Assembly: GCA_019638675.1 (NCBI GenBank)
Contig: JAHBTE010000001.1
Location: 404,605-468,604, forward strand
Direction: 5' to 3'
Length of the DNA: 64,000 nucleotides
Source of the DNA: Fimbriimonadaceae bacterium
GTDB lineage: Bacteria; Armatimonadota; Fimbriimonadia; Fimbriimonadales; Fimbriimonadaceae
Shown here: positions 50,723 to 58,959 of the stretch, piece by piece
Position numbering within the stretch: the first letter of the stretch is position 1
Layout: each line of letters starts with the position of its first letter
Translations under genes and position numbers: made by a program
The notes under the pieces: model-generated
What the model saw: the letters and a program-made list of their open reading frames with translations, nothing else
Databases searched by the model: none
What the model was told of the DNA's origin: nothing

Positions 50723-52264
50723 ATGGCATATCGCGACTTTCAACACTTCCTCGACGTTCTGAAATCAAAAAATGAACTCAAAACGATTTCAGAACCGCTC
50801 AGTCCATATTTAGAAATCACTGAAGTCGCGGATCGCGTGATGAAGGCGGGTGGGCCAGCTTTGCTATTCACTAACCCCAGCGGGGCACCCCATAGGTTAG
50901 GAACACCGAACCCGAAATCAGCTGTTCTCAATAACCCATCCATTGACCCCGCCGCACGTCCGCAGGGGAATGTGCAGTACAGCTTTCCGGTTGCCATCAA
51001 CACGATGGGCACGCGCAAACGGATGTCCCTTGCTTTGAGTTGCGACGACTTTGAAGAACACGCAGAACGCATTGCTGGCTTGCTCAAGCCTGAGCTTCCC
51101 AAAGGCCCGAAGGAAGCCATCGCAGCTCTGAGCAAGGTTCTTGAACTCAAAGATGCTCCGCCTAAGTCGGTCAAAAACGCCATCTGCCAAGAAATCGTGA
51201 TGATGGGCGCCGAGGTTGACTTGACCAAGCTCCCCATCCTCACTTGCTGGCCGGAAGATGGCGGCCCATTTATCACCTTGCCACTCGTATTCACTCACGA
51301 CCCGAACACAGGCAAGCGGAACGTCGGCATGTATCGCGTGCAATTGCATTCCAAAAACACCTGCGGCATGCATTGGCAGATGCACAAAACCGGCATGCGC
51401 CACATGGAAGAAGCCGGTGCCCAACGCAAACGAATCGAAGTAGCAGTTTGTTTAGGCGGCGATCCGAGCTACGCATTTGGGGCAATTTCTCCCCTCCCGC
51501 CCGGAATTGACGAGATGATGTTCTGCGGATTCCTCCGCCGAGAGCGGGTGAACATGGTCAAAGCTAAGACGGTCGATGTTTCAGTTCCGGCTGACTGCGA
51601 GATGGTCATCGAAGGATACATCGACCCATCCGAGCGGCAACTCGAAGGCCCGTTCGGTGATCACACAGGTTACTATTCGTTGGCTGGCGACTTCCCGGTT
51701 CTGCATGTGACCGCCGTAACCATGCGCGAAAAGGCGGTCTACCCGGCAACCATAGTCGGACAACCGCCGATGGAAGACGGTTGGATGGGCAAAGCGGTTG
51801 AACGGATCTTCCTGCCGATGATCCAACTCACAGTGCCGGAGATTGTTGATATGAACTTGCCGGTAGAGGCAACTTTCCACAATATGGCGTTTGTGAGCAT
51901 CAAAAAGAAGTATCCCGGGCACGCTTACAAAGTCATGAACGCCATTTGGGGCTTGGGTGGCCTTTCGTTCACCAAGTTCGTTTTCATTTTTGATGAAGAC
52001 ACCAACGTTCAAGACCTGGGCGAAGTGCTGTTTAGGATAGGCGCGAACTGCGACCCGGGGCGTGATACTTTGCATTCCCGAGGGCCAGTGGATCAACTAG
52101 ACCACGCATCGGTCGCCGAGGGGTTTGGCGGCAAGATCGGGTTTGACTGCACTCACAAGTGGCCAGGCGAAAACGGTTTCTCCCGCGATTATCCTAAGCT
52201 CATTACAATGGCGGATGATGTGAAGGCAAAGATTGATTCGCTCTGGCCCAAGCTTGGTCTTTAG
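50723..52264 (+). CDS. ubiD: UbiD-family decarboxylase
   Basis: A 513-residue prenylated-FMN-dependent decarboxylase. Signatures are MAYRDFQHFLDVLKSKNEL, GGPALLFTNPSG, the FMN/metal region RNVGMYRVQLHSKNTCGMHW, EVAVCLGGDPSYAFGAISPL, and the active-site EGPFGDHTGYYSLAGDFPVL and YPGHAYKVMNAIWGLG. UbiD acts in ubiquinone or menaquinone biosynthesis or on aromatic acids, decarboxylating at C-C double bonds or phenols; it needs UbiX, which is not in the window. With complex I reducing quinone it could serve quinone supply, an inference. Length and motifs are normal. Confidence 0.94.
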   Translation: MAYRDFQHFLDVLKSKNELKTISEPLSPYLEITEVADRVMKAGGPALLFTNPSGAPHRLGTPNPKSAVLNNPSIDPAARPQGNVQYSFPVAINTMGTRKRMSLALSCDDFEEHAERIAGLLKPELPKGPKEAIAALSKVLELKDAPPKSVKNAICQEIVMMGAEVDLTKLPILTCWPEDGGPFITLPLVFTHDPNTGKRNVGMYRVQLHSKNTCGMHWQMHKTGMRHMEEAGAQRKRIEVAVCLGGDPSYAFGAISPLPPGIDEMMFCGFLRRERVNMVKAKTVDVSVPADCEMVIEGYIDPSERQLEGPFGDHTGYYSLAGDFPVLHVTAVTMREKAVYPATIVGQPPMEDGWMGKAVERIFLPMIQLTVPEIVDMNLPVEATFHNMAFVSIKKKYPGHAYKVMNAIWGLGGLSFTKFVFIFDEDTNVQDLGEVLFRIGANCDPGRDTLHSRGPVDQLDHASVAEGFGGKIGFDCTHKWPGENGFSRDYPKLITMADDVKAKIDSLWPKLGL

Positions 52265-52293
52265 GAATTGCACTCACTTACGGAGTGCAATTC
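52265..52293. terminator. Bidirectional hairpin between ubiD and the convergent DUF5916 gene
   Basis: GAATTGCACTC (52265-52275) pairs with its complement at 52283-52293 around a 7-base loop (11-bp stem), one base after the ubiD stop. Only a modest T-rich stretch (TTAACTTT) follows on the plus strand. Confidence 0.7.
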
Positions 52294-52299
52294 TTAACT

Positions 52300-54267
52300 T
52301 TACTGAGCCCAAACAACTTTGAGTGCCACCCTATCGCGACTGGTTCGCGAATTGGGATCACCCACAATCAGGAAGTACTCCAGCCCTTTACCGCCCGCTT
52401 TACGGTAAGCCAGGTACCAGTTGGAGTCTCCGTCTGTTTCTACCCACCGCGCGCTGAGAGCTTGTTCGGCATCCATTTCCCACCCAAGCGTGAGAATGGT
52501 CTGATCAGAGAATCCTTGGAAGTTCAGAACTGAATGGCGGAATCCGAAGTCCACTCCCTTTGCAAGCCGGTAGGTGCCAGTCGCGGCCAAAAAGCTGGTG
52601 AAGTCGCCTGCTCGTTCTCCGTACGAATAACTCACAGAAATATTTTTACGTGGGTTGTTTGCCCCGTAAGTCAATCCTGCACTTAACTCGTGCGATTCTT
52701 CCATTTCGTACCGATCCGTGTAGCCACCAATCCTCAAGCGCCATCCGCTGGGTGTACTTGCATAAGTGCCAATCGAGATTCCTCGCTGCGCGTTGTCACC
52801 TTCAAACCGGTGAAAATCCTCGGCGTAGATGTCGAATCCGTAAGAATTCAGCGCACCTTTACGCAATTGGCGATTGTGCTCGGCATAAAAATAGCCACCC
52901 CGCTTATCTACTTCCGGTACAAAGCCGAGCCTTGCGCGGAAGTCAGGAGAAATTGTCGTATGCCGGACTTCAGAATAGAAGTTGGGCAACTGGTATCCAA
53001 CAACCGCCGAACCAGCGTAACCGGAGAGCCCCTGGTCATCTGAGTGAGCCAAATCATAACTAGCAAGCATATTTCCGCTTGAAAAGTTGCCAGATGATCC
53101 TACGATAGAATTTTTGCGGCCTGGTTGATCTCGATAAGTTGAGAAAAACGAAATATTGTCCCTCGGCCCCATTTGGTGCGCGTATCGAAAAACGCCATCC
53201 AACCGATTTTTATCTTCGATGGTGGCGAGTACGCCTATGGCGTTCTTGGCATCTAGGTTCCCGAAATACTTGACTCCTTGGTCAAAATCATCAATTCTCC
53301 GAGAGTAAAACATCTGGCCAATCGTATAGTCTCCAGTCAAATTAAAGAAGCGATTACCCTCAACGAAAAATGGGCGTGTATCAGAAAGGAATCGTTCTGT
53401 TCTTGTAAATCCGATGCCTTCGATCTGACCTTCAATGTTCTTGAAGTCAGGGTTAATACTGAGAACCGATGTGGTTGTTTCGGTTGGACGGTAGCGCAGG
53501 TCGAAACCAGCGCGGAAACTTGCCGTTGGCGAGGTATCACCATCATATTCCGGCGAAACATAACCAAGCAGATCGATCTGCTCGCTGAGATCGCGATTAG
53601 GAAACTGAACACCAGTGACCGTGCCGTGATTATCTGCCCGAAATGGATTCCCGGGATTCGACCAATAGCTAGCAGTTTGGGTTCGATTATTCACCCGGCC
53701 TATATTAAAGAGGATGTTCGATTTCTTCCCCGCCGGATAGCTGAGCAGCTTCCACGGGATCATCATTTCGATCACATATCCGTCAGCAACCCGGTTCGCT
53801 TTTGCGTACCAGTCACCCTTCCACTCGCGCTTTGCAATTCGCCCACCAGAGATATTTGACCATTGGGTTCCGATTGGATTAACGAAAAATTGAGAATTCC
53901 CTTCCACCGTGCGGCGATTCATCGGATCAATGATTACGCCTGCGTAGTCTTCGCCTTGAAACTGACCGTCTCGCTGAACTGTACGGGCAGCGATTTTGTC
54001 CGGCTGGGAATCGTGTGCGTGAATCGCTACATAAATTCCCTCTTCGGTCACCCCAACCCAAGCATCGGTTTGATCTGGTACAAGCCCCCCCGCGGCCTGA
54101 TCGTAAAAGTTCACGAGGTGCTGCGCTTCATCCCACTCGCCTTCGCTGAGCACCCCGTCTAAGGTGGGCAGTTTGGTTAAAGTCTTTGCTTCACACTTTT
54201 CCCCAACGGCATAAGCAAAATGACAAGCAACTAGCATCACCACACAAATCACAGATTTCAATTTCAT
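52300..54267 (-). CDS. Secreted CBM9-like / DUF5916 outer-membrane-type protein
   Basis: A 655-residue exported protein. It starts at ATG 54267 with a signal peptide (KLKSVICVVMLVACHFAYAV). The N-terminal 200 residues resemble the carbohydrate-binding family 9 domain (LTKLPTLDGVLSEGEWDEAQ, then TDAWVGVTEEGIYVAIHAHD). The remainder is the long DUF5916 domain, with repeated aromatic, amphipathic strands ending in ...ALKVVWAQ, compatible with an outer-membrane β-barrel. Its signature FKNIEGQIEGIGFTRTERFL, then DTRPFFVEGNRFF is clear. Function is unknown; a role in binding plant or algal polysaccharides is plausible. A five-residue longer start at 54282 is possible. Confidence 0.82.
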   Translation of the reverse strand: MKLKSVICVVMLVACHFAYAVGEKCEAKTLTKLPTLDGVLSEGEWDEAQHLVNFYDQAAGGLVPDQTDAWVGVTEEGIYVAIHAHDSQPDKIAARTVQRDGQFQGEDYAGVIIDPMNRRTVEGNSQFFVNPIGTQWSNISGGRIAKREWKGDWYAKANRVADGYVIEMMIPWKLLSYPAGKKSNILFNIGRVNNRTQTASYWSNPGNPFRADNHGTVTGVQFPNRDLSEQIDLLGYVSPEYDGDTSPTASFRAGFDLRYRPTETTTSVLSINPDFKNIEGQIEGIGFTRTERFLSDTRPFFVEGNRFFNLTGDYTIGQMFYSRRIDDFDQGVKYFGNLDAKNAIGVLATIEDKNRLDGVFRYAHQMGPRDNISFFSTYRDQPGRKNSIVGSSGNFSSGNMLASYDLAHSDDQGLSGYAGSAVVGYQLPNFYSEVRHTTISPDFRARLGFVPEVDKRGGYFYAEHNRQLRKGALNSYGFDIYAEDFHRFEGDNAQRGISIGTYASTPSGWRLRIGGYTDRYEMEESHELSAGLTYGANNPRKNISVSYSYGERAGDFTSFLAATGTYRLAKGVDFGFRHSVLNFQGFSDQTILTLGWEMDAEQALSARWVETDGDSNWYLAYRKAGGKGLEYFLIVGDPNSRTSRDRVALKVVWAQ

Positions 54268-54483
54268 TTCCCCCGCCCACATCCTAGCTGGGCTTGACTA
54301 CACAATACCGGTGAACTTGTGAAAAATGTTCCCGGCAAATTTTGCTCTACGATTTCTTATGGACGCAACGGAGCTGCACCCAAAACGGGTATCATTGCTT
54401 GTGGGCAAAACCCATGTTTGATCGAATCCTTTTAGCTGTGGTTGCATGGCTGGATTCGTGATTTAACCAGGACTTATCAAAAA

Positions 54484-54816
54484 ATGGTTTACCGGCCACT
54501 TCGCTATGAACAAATGATGAAAGCCGCCGAAGGCATGGACGTGAGGGCACGCCGCATGTTCGAAGGAATGGCGATTTACTCGGGCGAAAAAATGTTCGCC
54601 TTTCTGGTAGGAGAGGATATCGGCCTCAAACTCTCCCCTAACGACCTTGAAGAAGCCATGCTCATTGATGGAGCGGAGCCGTTTCGTGCTGATCCGGCGG
54701 CAGAGCCAATGCGCGAATATGTGCGAATGCCGCAAGCTGTGCTCGATAATTACGACTCATTTGTTGGCTGGGTTCGCAAAAGCGCAGACTACGCAAACGG
54801 ACAAGTCGTTCATTAA
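54484..54816 (+). CDS. TfoX N-terminal-domain protein
   Basis: A 110-residue protein from ATG 54484 with AGGA 11 bases before (TTG at 54442 would add 14). RARRMFEGMAIYSGEKMFAF at about 23-42 is the TfoX_N signature (M-F-G-G-x-G-Y-x-x-x-x-M-F-A), followed by GLKLSPNDLEEAM, EPFRADP and YVRMPQAVLDNYDSFVGWVR. In Haemophilus and Vibrio, TfoX/Sxy activates competence genes; in other bacteria single-domain TfoX_N proteins have unknown roles. Here the C-terminal TfoX domain is missing. Two small hairpins (ACCC-AAAAC-GGGT and TGGG-CAAAA-CCCA near 54378-54415) lie upstream. Confidence 0.75.
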   Translation: MVYRPLRYEQMMKAAEGMDVRARRMFEGMAIYSGEKMFAFLVGEDIGLKLSPNDLEEAMLIDGAEPFRADPAAEPMREYVRMPQAVLDNYDSFVGWVRKSADYANGQVVH

Positions 54817-54918
54817 TCGCTTCTATCGGTCAAAATAACTCTATCATCCGGGAAAACCCTGCAACGACGCAGACACTTCCGTCCGGGCGATCTTTAACGC
54901 CGTAGGTCAGGTCTCTTC

Positions 54919-55881
54919 GTGAAGAAAATTGCCGTCATTACCAGCGGGGGTGATTCCCCAGGCATGAACGCCGCCGTGCGCGGCGTAGTTCGCACAGCAC
55001 TAGCTCGCGGAGCCGAAGTATTTGGATTCCACCACGGATACCGCGGAATCATTTCTGAAGAAATCTTTAGAATGGACACGAATTCCGTCGGCGGCATCAT
55101 TAGCCAGGGCGGCACAATGCTCCGCACCGCCCGATGCCCAGAATTCAGAGAAAAAGCTGGTCGCGACCAAGCGATTGAAGTCTTGCGTGAAAACGATATT
55201 GATGGTCTGGTCGTAATTGGTGGGGATGGATCGCTCACTGGTGCCCGCGCTCTTCACGAAGAATATTCGTTCCCCATCATCGGAGTTCCGGGGAGTATTG
55301 ACAACGATATCGCCGGAACCGACTTCTCTATCGGATTCGATACTGCGGTCAATACCGCCCTTGGCGCGATTGATAAAATCCGCGACACGGCTTATTCGCA
55401 CGAACGGGTCTTCGTAGTCGAAGTCATGGGCAGAGCCAACGGATTTATTGCTCTTGAAGTCGCTTTGAGCGGAGGGGCCGAAGCCGTTTTGATCCCAGAA
55501 GTGCCGTTTTCATTGCTTGAAATTTGCGAAAACTTGCGCCAAGCCAGAGTGCGAGGCAAACGATCTTCGGTCATTGTAGTTGCAGAAGGCGCAGCAAGAG
55601 CGGGTGATATCAAAGACTTCGTGCAAAAAAACACGGGATTTGAAGCGAGAGAATCTGTGCTCGGACATATCCAGCGGGGCGGATCACCGACTTCATTTGA
55701 TCGGGTTTTGGCTCTGCGACTAGGGGGCCACGCGGCTAACCGCTTGCTCAGCGGGTTTACCGGTGAAATGGTCGGCGTAGATGGCTCTCGCCTTTGCCAC
55801 CACCCACTGAGCTACGTTCTTTCCACCGAACGTACCGTTGATCCAGACAAGTTGCTCCTGCTCGAAATGATGGCCCAATGA
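54919..55881 (+). CDS. pfkA: ATP-dependent 6-phosphofructokinase
   Basis: A 320-residue enzyme from GTG 54919. The sequence follows bacterial PfkA closely: VITSGGDSPGMNAAVRGVVR, the ATP-loop IGGDGSLTGARAL, the catalytic SIDNDIAGTDFSIGFDTAVN with its Asp, VFVVEVMGRANGFIALEVAL, EARESVLGHIQRGGSPTSFD near the end. Gly at the positions equivalent to E. coli Gly104 (GGDG) and Gly124 (PG before SIDND) argues for ATP rather than pyrophosphate as phosphoryl donor. It catalyses the committed step of glycolysis. It overlaps the next kinase gene by four bases (ATGA), so translation is coupled. Confidence 0.94.
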   Translation: MKKIAVITSGGDSPGMNAAVRGVVRTALARGAEVFGFHHGYRGIISEEIFRMDTNSVGGIISQGGTMLRTARCPEFREKAGRDQAIEVLRENDIDGLVVIGGDGSLTGARALHEEYSFPIIGVPGSIDNDIAGTDFSIGFDTAVNTALGAIDKIRDTAYSHERVFVVEVMGRANGFIALEVALSGGAEAVLIPEVPFSLLEICENLRQARVRGKRSSVIVVAEGAARAGDIKDFVQKNTGFEARESVLGHIQRGGSPTSFDRVLALRLGGHAANRLLSGFTGEMVGVDGSRLCHHPLSYVLSTERTVDPDKLLLLEMMAQ

Positions 55882-56828
55882 TTCTCAGCGTCACCCTGAA
55901 TCCCGCTCTTGACCACACTATCATCGTTGGGCGACTGACCCTGCATGACACTAATCGAATCTCAGAAATTCAGACAGATGCGGGTGGTAAGGGAATCAAT
56001 CTTAGCCGAATCGTCGCGGAGCTGGGCGGGAATACAGCCGCGACCGGCTTTTTAGGCGGTGATACCGGACAGTTCATTCATCACACTCTGGCCAAACAGG
56101 GAGTGCGGGATGAATTCATCGAAATTGCGGCGACTACGCGCACAAACTTCAATATCGAATCTGGCAACGGCCCGCCTACAACCCTCAACTCAAAAGGTGC
56201 CGAGGTTCTGGGATTAGAACTTGAACAATTCTTTACGAAATACGATTCACTCTGCCAAGAAGCAGAGTGGGTAACCCTTTCCGGATCGATTCCGCCCGGA
56301 TTACCTCCGGAATCTTGGAAGATGCTGGCGGAAATCGCCAAAAAGCGTAATTGCAAAGTTCTGATCGATGCCGACGGCGTTCCTATGGAGCACGGAATGC
56401 TTGCCGCCCCGGATCTCATCAAACCTAATGTCAAAGAAGCAGAGCGATTACTCGATGCAGAACTGGAACATAAGCGCTCAGCAATCATTGTCGCGGCGCA
56501 AAAACTAAGGGATCAGCTTAAGAAAGGCGGGAGCCACTCACCAGTCGCAATTATTTCGCGGGGAGCCGCCGGCGCGATTATGGCAACCAGTCAAGGAATT
56601 TACGAAGCGGAACCAATCAGGATCACGCCGAAATCAACCATTGGCTCAGGGGACTCACTTCTTGGCGGATTTTTGTATGCTCTGCAAGTTGGTGAAACTC
56701 ACGAAGAAGCTCTGCGCTATGGCAACGCAGCTGGAGCGGCAACCGCCACCACAAACGGAAGCGAAATTGGTCGCAAAGAAGTGATTATCGAGCTATTAAA
56801 AGAATCGAAAGTGAAAAGACTCCAATAA
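55878..56828 (+). CDS. 1-phosphofructokinase / tagatose-6-phosphate kinase-type PfkB sugar kinase
   Basis: A 316-residue ribokinase-fold kinase. Seen are ILSVTLNPALDHTIIVGRLT, DAGGKGINLSRIVAELGGN, WVTLSGSIPPGLPPESWKML, ADGVPMEHGM, LIKPNVKEAERLL and the catalytic GSGDSLLGGFLYALQVGET with its Asp, followed by EEALRYGNAAGAATATTNGS. This is the pattern of the FruK/LacC/Pfk-2 subgroup, which phosphorylates sugar phosphates such as fructose 1-phosphate, fructose 6-phosphate or tagatose 6-phosphate. No PTS genes are near. The direct coupling to pfkA suggests related flux. Confidence 0.88.
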   Translation: MILSVTLNPALDHTIIVGRLTLHDTNRISEIQTDAGGKGINLSRIVAELGGNTAATGFLGGDTGQFIHHTLAKQGVRDEFIEIAATTRTNFNIESGNGPPTTLNSKGAEVLGLELEQFFTKYDSLCQEAEWVTLSGSIPPGLPPESWKMLAEIAKKRNCKVLIDADGVPMEHGMLAAPDLIKPNVKEAERLLDAELEHKRSAIIVAAQKLRDQLKKGGSHSPVAIISRGAAGAIMATSQGIYEAEPIRITPKSTIGSGDSLLGGFLYALQVGETHEEALRYGNAAGAATATTNGSEIGRKEVIIELLKESKVKRLQ

Positions 56829-56834
56829 ATATTT

Positions 56835-56920
56835 TGGTGCCGGGGGAGGGACTCGAACCCTCACAAGTTTAACCTTAGCGGTTTTTGAGACCGCCGCGTC
56901 TACCATTCCGCCACCCCGGC
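56835..56920 (-). tRNA. tRNA-Leu (anticodon CAA)
   Basis: Read on the minus strand, GCCGGGG at 56920-56914 pairs with CCCCGGC at 56845-56839, the A discriminator is at 56838 and CCA (56837-56835) is encoded. The anticodon loop CTCAAAA gives anticodon CAA, between GCGGT and ACCGC arms. The TΨC arm reads GAGGGTTCGAGTCCCTC. The variable region is a long arm of about 15 bases (TAAGGTTAAACTTGTG), the mark of a class II tRNA (Leu). It lies seven bases after the sugar-kinase stop, in opposite direction. Confidence 0.97.
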
Positions 56921-57045
56921 CGATGGACTTAGGATAATACCTTGCGCCCAAACCCATTTCAGGTCCAGAAAAATGTTCGATTGCGAACTATTTTCAAGAA
57001 ATCTGATTACCATAAATGCGTCTAACAAAGTAGGAAGATTCCATT

Positions 57046-57702
57046 ATGAAAGCCGGACACATCATCTCACTCGTCCTTTTGAGTGGCTTGGCTGGTGCAC
57101 AAGTCGCCACTTTTGGCGGGCAGGCCAGCCCTTACAAGGCGATTCGCTACCAGGCGGTTGCACAAGGCGTTAATTCTCGTATTCAAACTGCGCAATTCGA
57201 TGTCATCACCAACTCTAAGGATTGGCAAACGATTTACTCCAAAATGGCAGGTGATCGGACTATTGGATTTACTCCGGCTCCGGCGATGTGCGATTTTAAT
57301 TCGTACGACTTGCTGGTCATCCACACTGGTCGAAAAAACACCTCTGGACACAGTGTTTACGTAAGCATGATTCGGCAAGAAAAGCCGATGGAAGTATCAG
57401 TTGACTACGTAGTCAACCAGCCCACGATGAACAGCATGGTCAGCCAAGTGATCACCAGCCCGTACGTGGTCGTCGTGGTTGAAAAGCAAACCGTGCCTTA
57501 TCGGTTCCGGGGAACTACCGCATACACCACAACTTACATTGGCAACGGCATTAACAACAATCAATGTAGTTGCAACTGTGGATGCGCCCATTGTGGCGGA
57601 GGAGTCGTCAGAGTTGGAGTCGGTGGCAACCCGATTGGCGGTGGCGGAAATGGTGGAGAAATCTGCCCTCCAGTGCGCAACGGCGGCGGACATACAGACT
57701 AA
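57046..57702 (+). CDS. Secreted PrcB-domain protein with Cys/Gly-rich tail
   Basis: A 218-residue exported protein. A signal peptide (KAGHIISLVLLSGLAGAQVA) precedes a domain resembling the C-terminal domain of PrcB, a protease-complex accessory subunit: DVITNSKDWQTIYSKMAG, DFNSYDLLVIHTGRKNTSGH, SVYVSMIR, QVITSPYVVVVVEKQ. The tail from about residue 165 is Asn/Gly-rich and contains CSCNCGCAHC, five cysteines in ten residues, a possible metal or disulfide cluster. The ATG at 57046 has AGGAAG 8 bases upstream. It ends 12 bases before cinA and may share its transcript. A protease-related role is inferred from the domain only. Confidence 0.7.
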   Translation: MKAGHIISLVLLSGLAGAQVATFGGQASPYKAIRYQAVAQGVNSRIQTAQFDVITNSKDWQTIYSKMAGDRTIGFTPAPAMCDFNSYDLLVIHTGRKNTSGHSVYVSMIRQEKPMEVSVDYVVNQPTMNSMVSQVITSPYVVVVVEKQTVPYRFRGTTAYTTTYIGNGINNNQCSCNCGCAHCGGGVVRVGVGGNPIGGGGNGGEICPPVRNGGGHTD

Positions 57703-57714
57703 ACTACGCTCAAG

Positions 57715-58959
57715 ATGCGAGCAGAAGTTATTTCCGTTGGAACCGAACTTCTGCTCGGACAAACCGTAGACACAAATTCGGCATACATCGGCACTTTTTT
57801 AGCCGAACTCGGAGTTGACCACACCCACCGTCAAACGGTGGGTGATAATTTTGATCGGCTCGTTTCTGCCTTACAACTTGCGCTTTCCCGCGCCGATATT
57901 GTCATCACAATTGGCGGACTCGGCCCAACTCAAGATGACCTAACCAGGCAAGCCATTGCTTCCGCGCTTGGTGAAGAATTGGTTCGTGATGAATCGCTTG
58001 TTGAGCATTTAAAAAATGAGTACGGTCGCCGTGGGTTGAAACTGGTTGAATCGCAGTTTCGGCAGGCGGATCGTCCAGCTAGCGGAAAGCCGATCTCTAA
58101 TTCAAATGGCACGGCACCGGGATTAATTTGTACCAAAGAGTCAAAATATATTATTGCCTTGCCTGGGCCACCTCGCGAATTGATTCCAATGCTCGAAGGC
58201 CCAGTTCGCGAGTTCCTTGTGAGTCTGAATCCCGGCCCACAGCTTTACTCGCGCACCTTGCGTGTTGCGGGAATTGGCGAAGGAACTCTCTGCGAAATCC
58301 TCGCCGATCTAATGGAAGGCACTGAAACCACTCTCTCTCCCTATGCAAAAACTGGGGAAGTGCACCTGAGAGCATCAACTAAAGCGGCTTCGCAAAAAGA
58401 AGCTGATACCCGATTAGATTTCGTAGAACAAGAAGTCCGCTCGCTAATCGGGGACAAACTGTATGCAATAGGCGAAGAATCGCTTGAAGAATGGATTGTG
58501 AAAAAGCTGACCAACCGAAGCGAAACTGTCGCCACGGCAGAGAGTTGCACCGGAGGATTGCTTGCCGCCGCGATCACCTCCGCCGCAGGCGCATCGGAAG
58601 TACTTGGATCGAGCTTCATAACTTACTCTGCGGAAGCTAAACACGAGTTGGTTGGCGTGAAGCCGGAATCCATCGCCCAATTCGGCACTGTGAGTTCTGA
58701 GGTTGCCGAGGAATTAGCTATCGGAGCAAGATTAAGGGCAGGAGTGACTTACGGCATCGGGATTACGGGCGTTGCTGGTTCGGAACCGCTCGACGAACCG
58801 CCGGAACCTAAACCTTCTGGTTTGGTTTATATCGGAATTTCCACGCCGACCCAATCACAGGTTCACACGCTCCACTATCGTGGCTCGCGTGAACTGATTC
58901 GAGAGCGGGCTGTCGTCGCCGCGCTCATCGAACTCAGAAATGTGCTTTTAGCCAACTAA
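57715..58959 (+). CDS. cinA: CinA: nicotinamide-nucleotide amidase/pyrophosphatase
   Basis: A 414-residue two-domain protein. The N-terminal MoCF-like (COG1058) domain has AEVISVGTELLLGQTVDTNS, TIGGLGPTQDDLTRQAIASA and IALPGPPRELIPMLEGPV; the C-terminal PncC domain has TAESCTGGLLAAAITSAAGA, SEVLGSSFITYSAEAKHELV and GITGVAGS. CinA deamidates NMN in pyridine-nucleotide salvage and, in several species, is linked with competence and recombination. It follows the PrcB-domain gene by 12 bases and its 3' end overlaps the convergent S9 peptidase by four bases. Confidence 0.96.
   Translation: MRAEVISVGTELLLGQTVDTNSAYIGTFLAELGVDHTHRQTVGDNFDRLVSALQLALSRADIVITIGGLGPTQDDLTRQAIASALGEELVRDESLVEHLKNEYGRRGLKLVESQFRQADRPASGKPISNSNGTAPGLICTKESKYIIALPGPPRELIPMLEGPVREFLVSLNPGPQLYSRTLRVAGIGEGTLCEILADLMEGTETTLSPYAKTGEVHLRASTKAASQKEADTRLDFVEQEVRSLIGDKLYAIGEESLEEWIVKKLTNRSETVATAESCTGGLLAAAITSAAGASEVLGSSFITYSAEAKHELVGVKPESIAQFGTVSSEVAEELAIGARLRAGVTYGIGITGVAGSEPLDEPPEPKPSGLVYIGISTPTQSQVHTLHYRGSRELIRERAVVAALIELRNVLLAN

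Noticed and set aside
56835-56920. Integration site at tRNA-Leu
   Set aside because: tRNA genes often host integrations, but no repeat of the tRNA 3' end and no integrase occur in the neighbouring sequence seen here.
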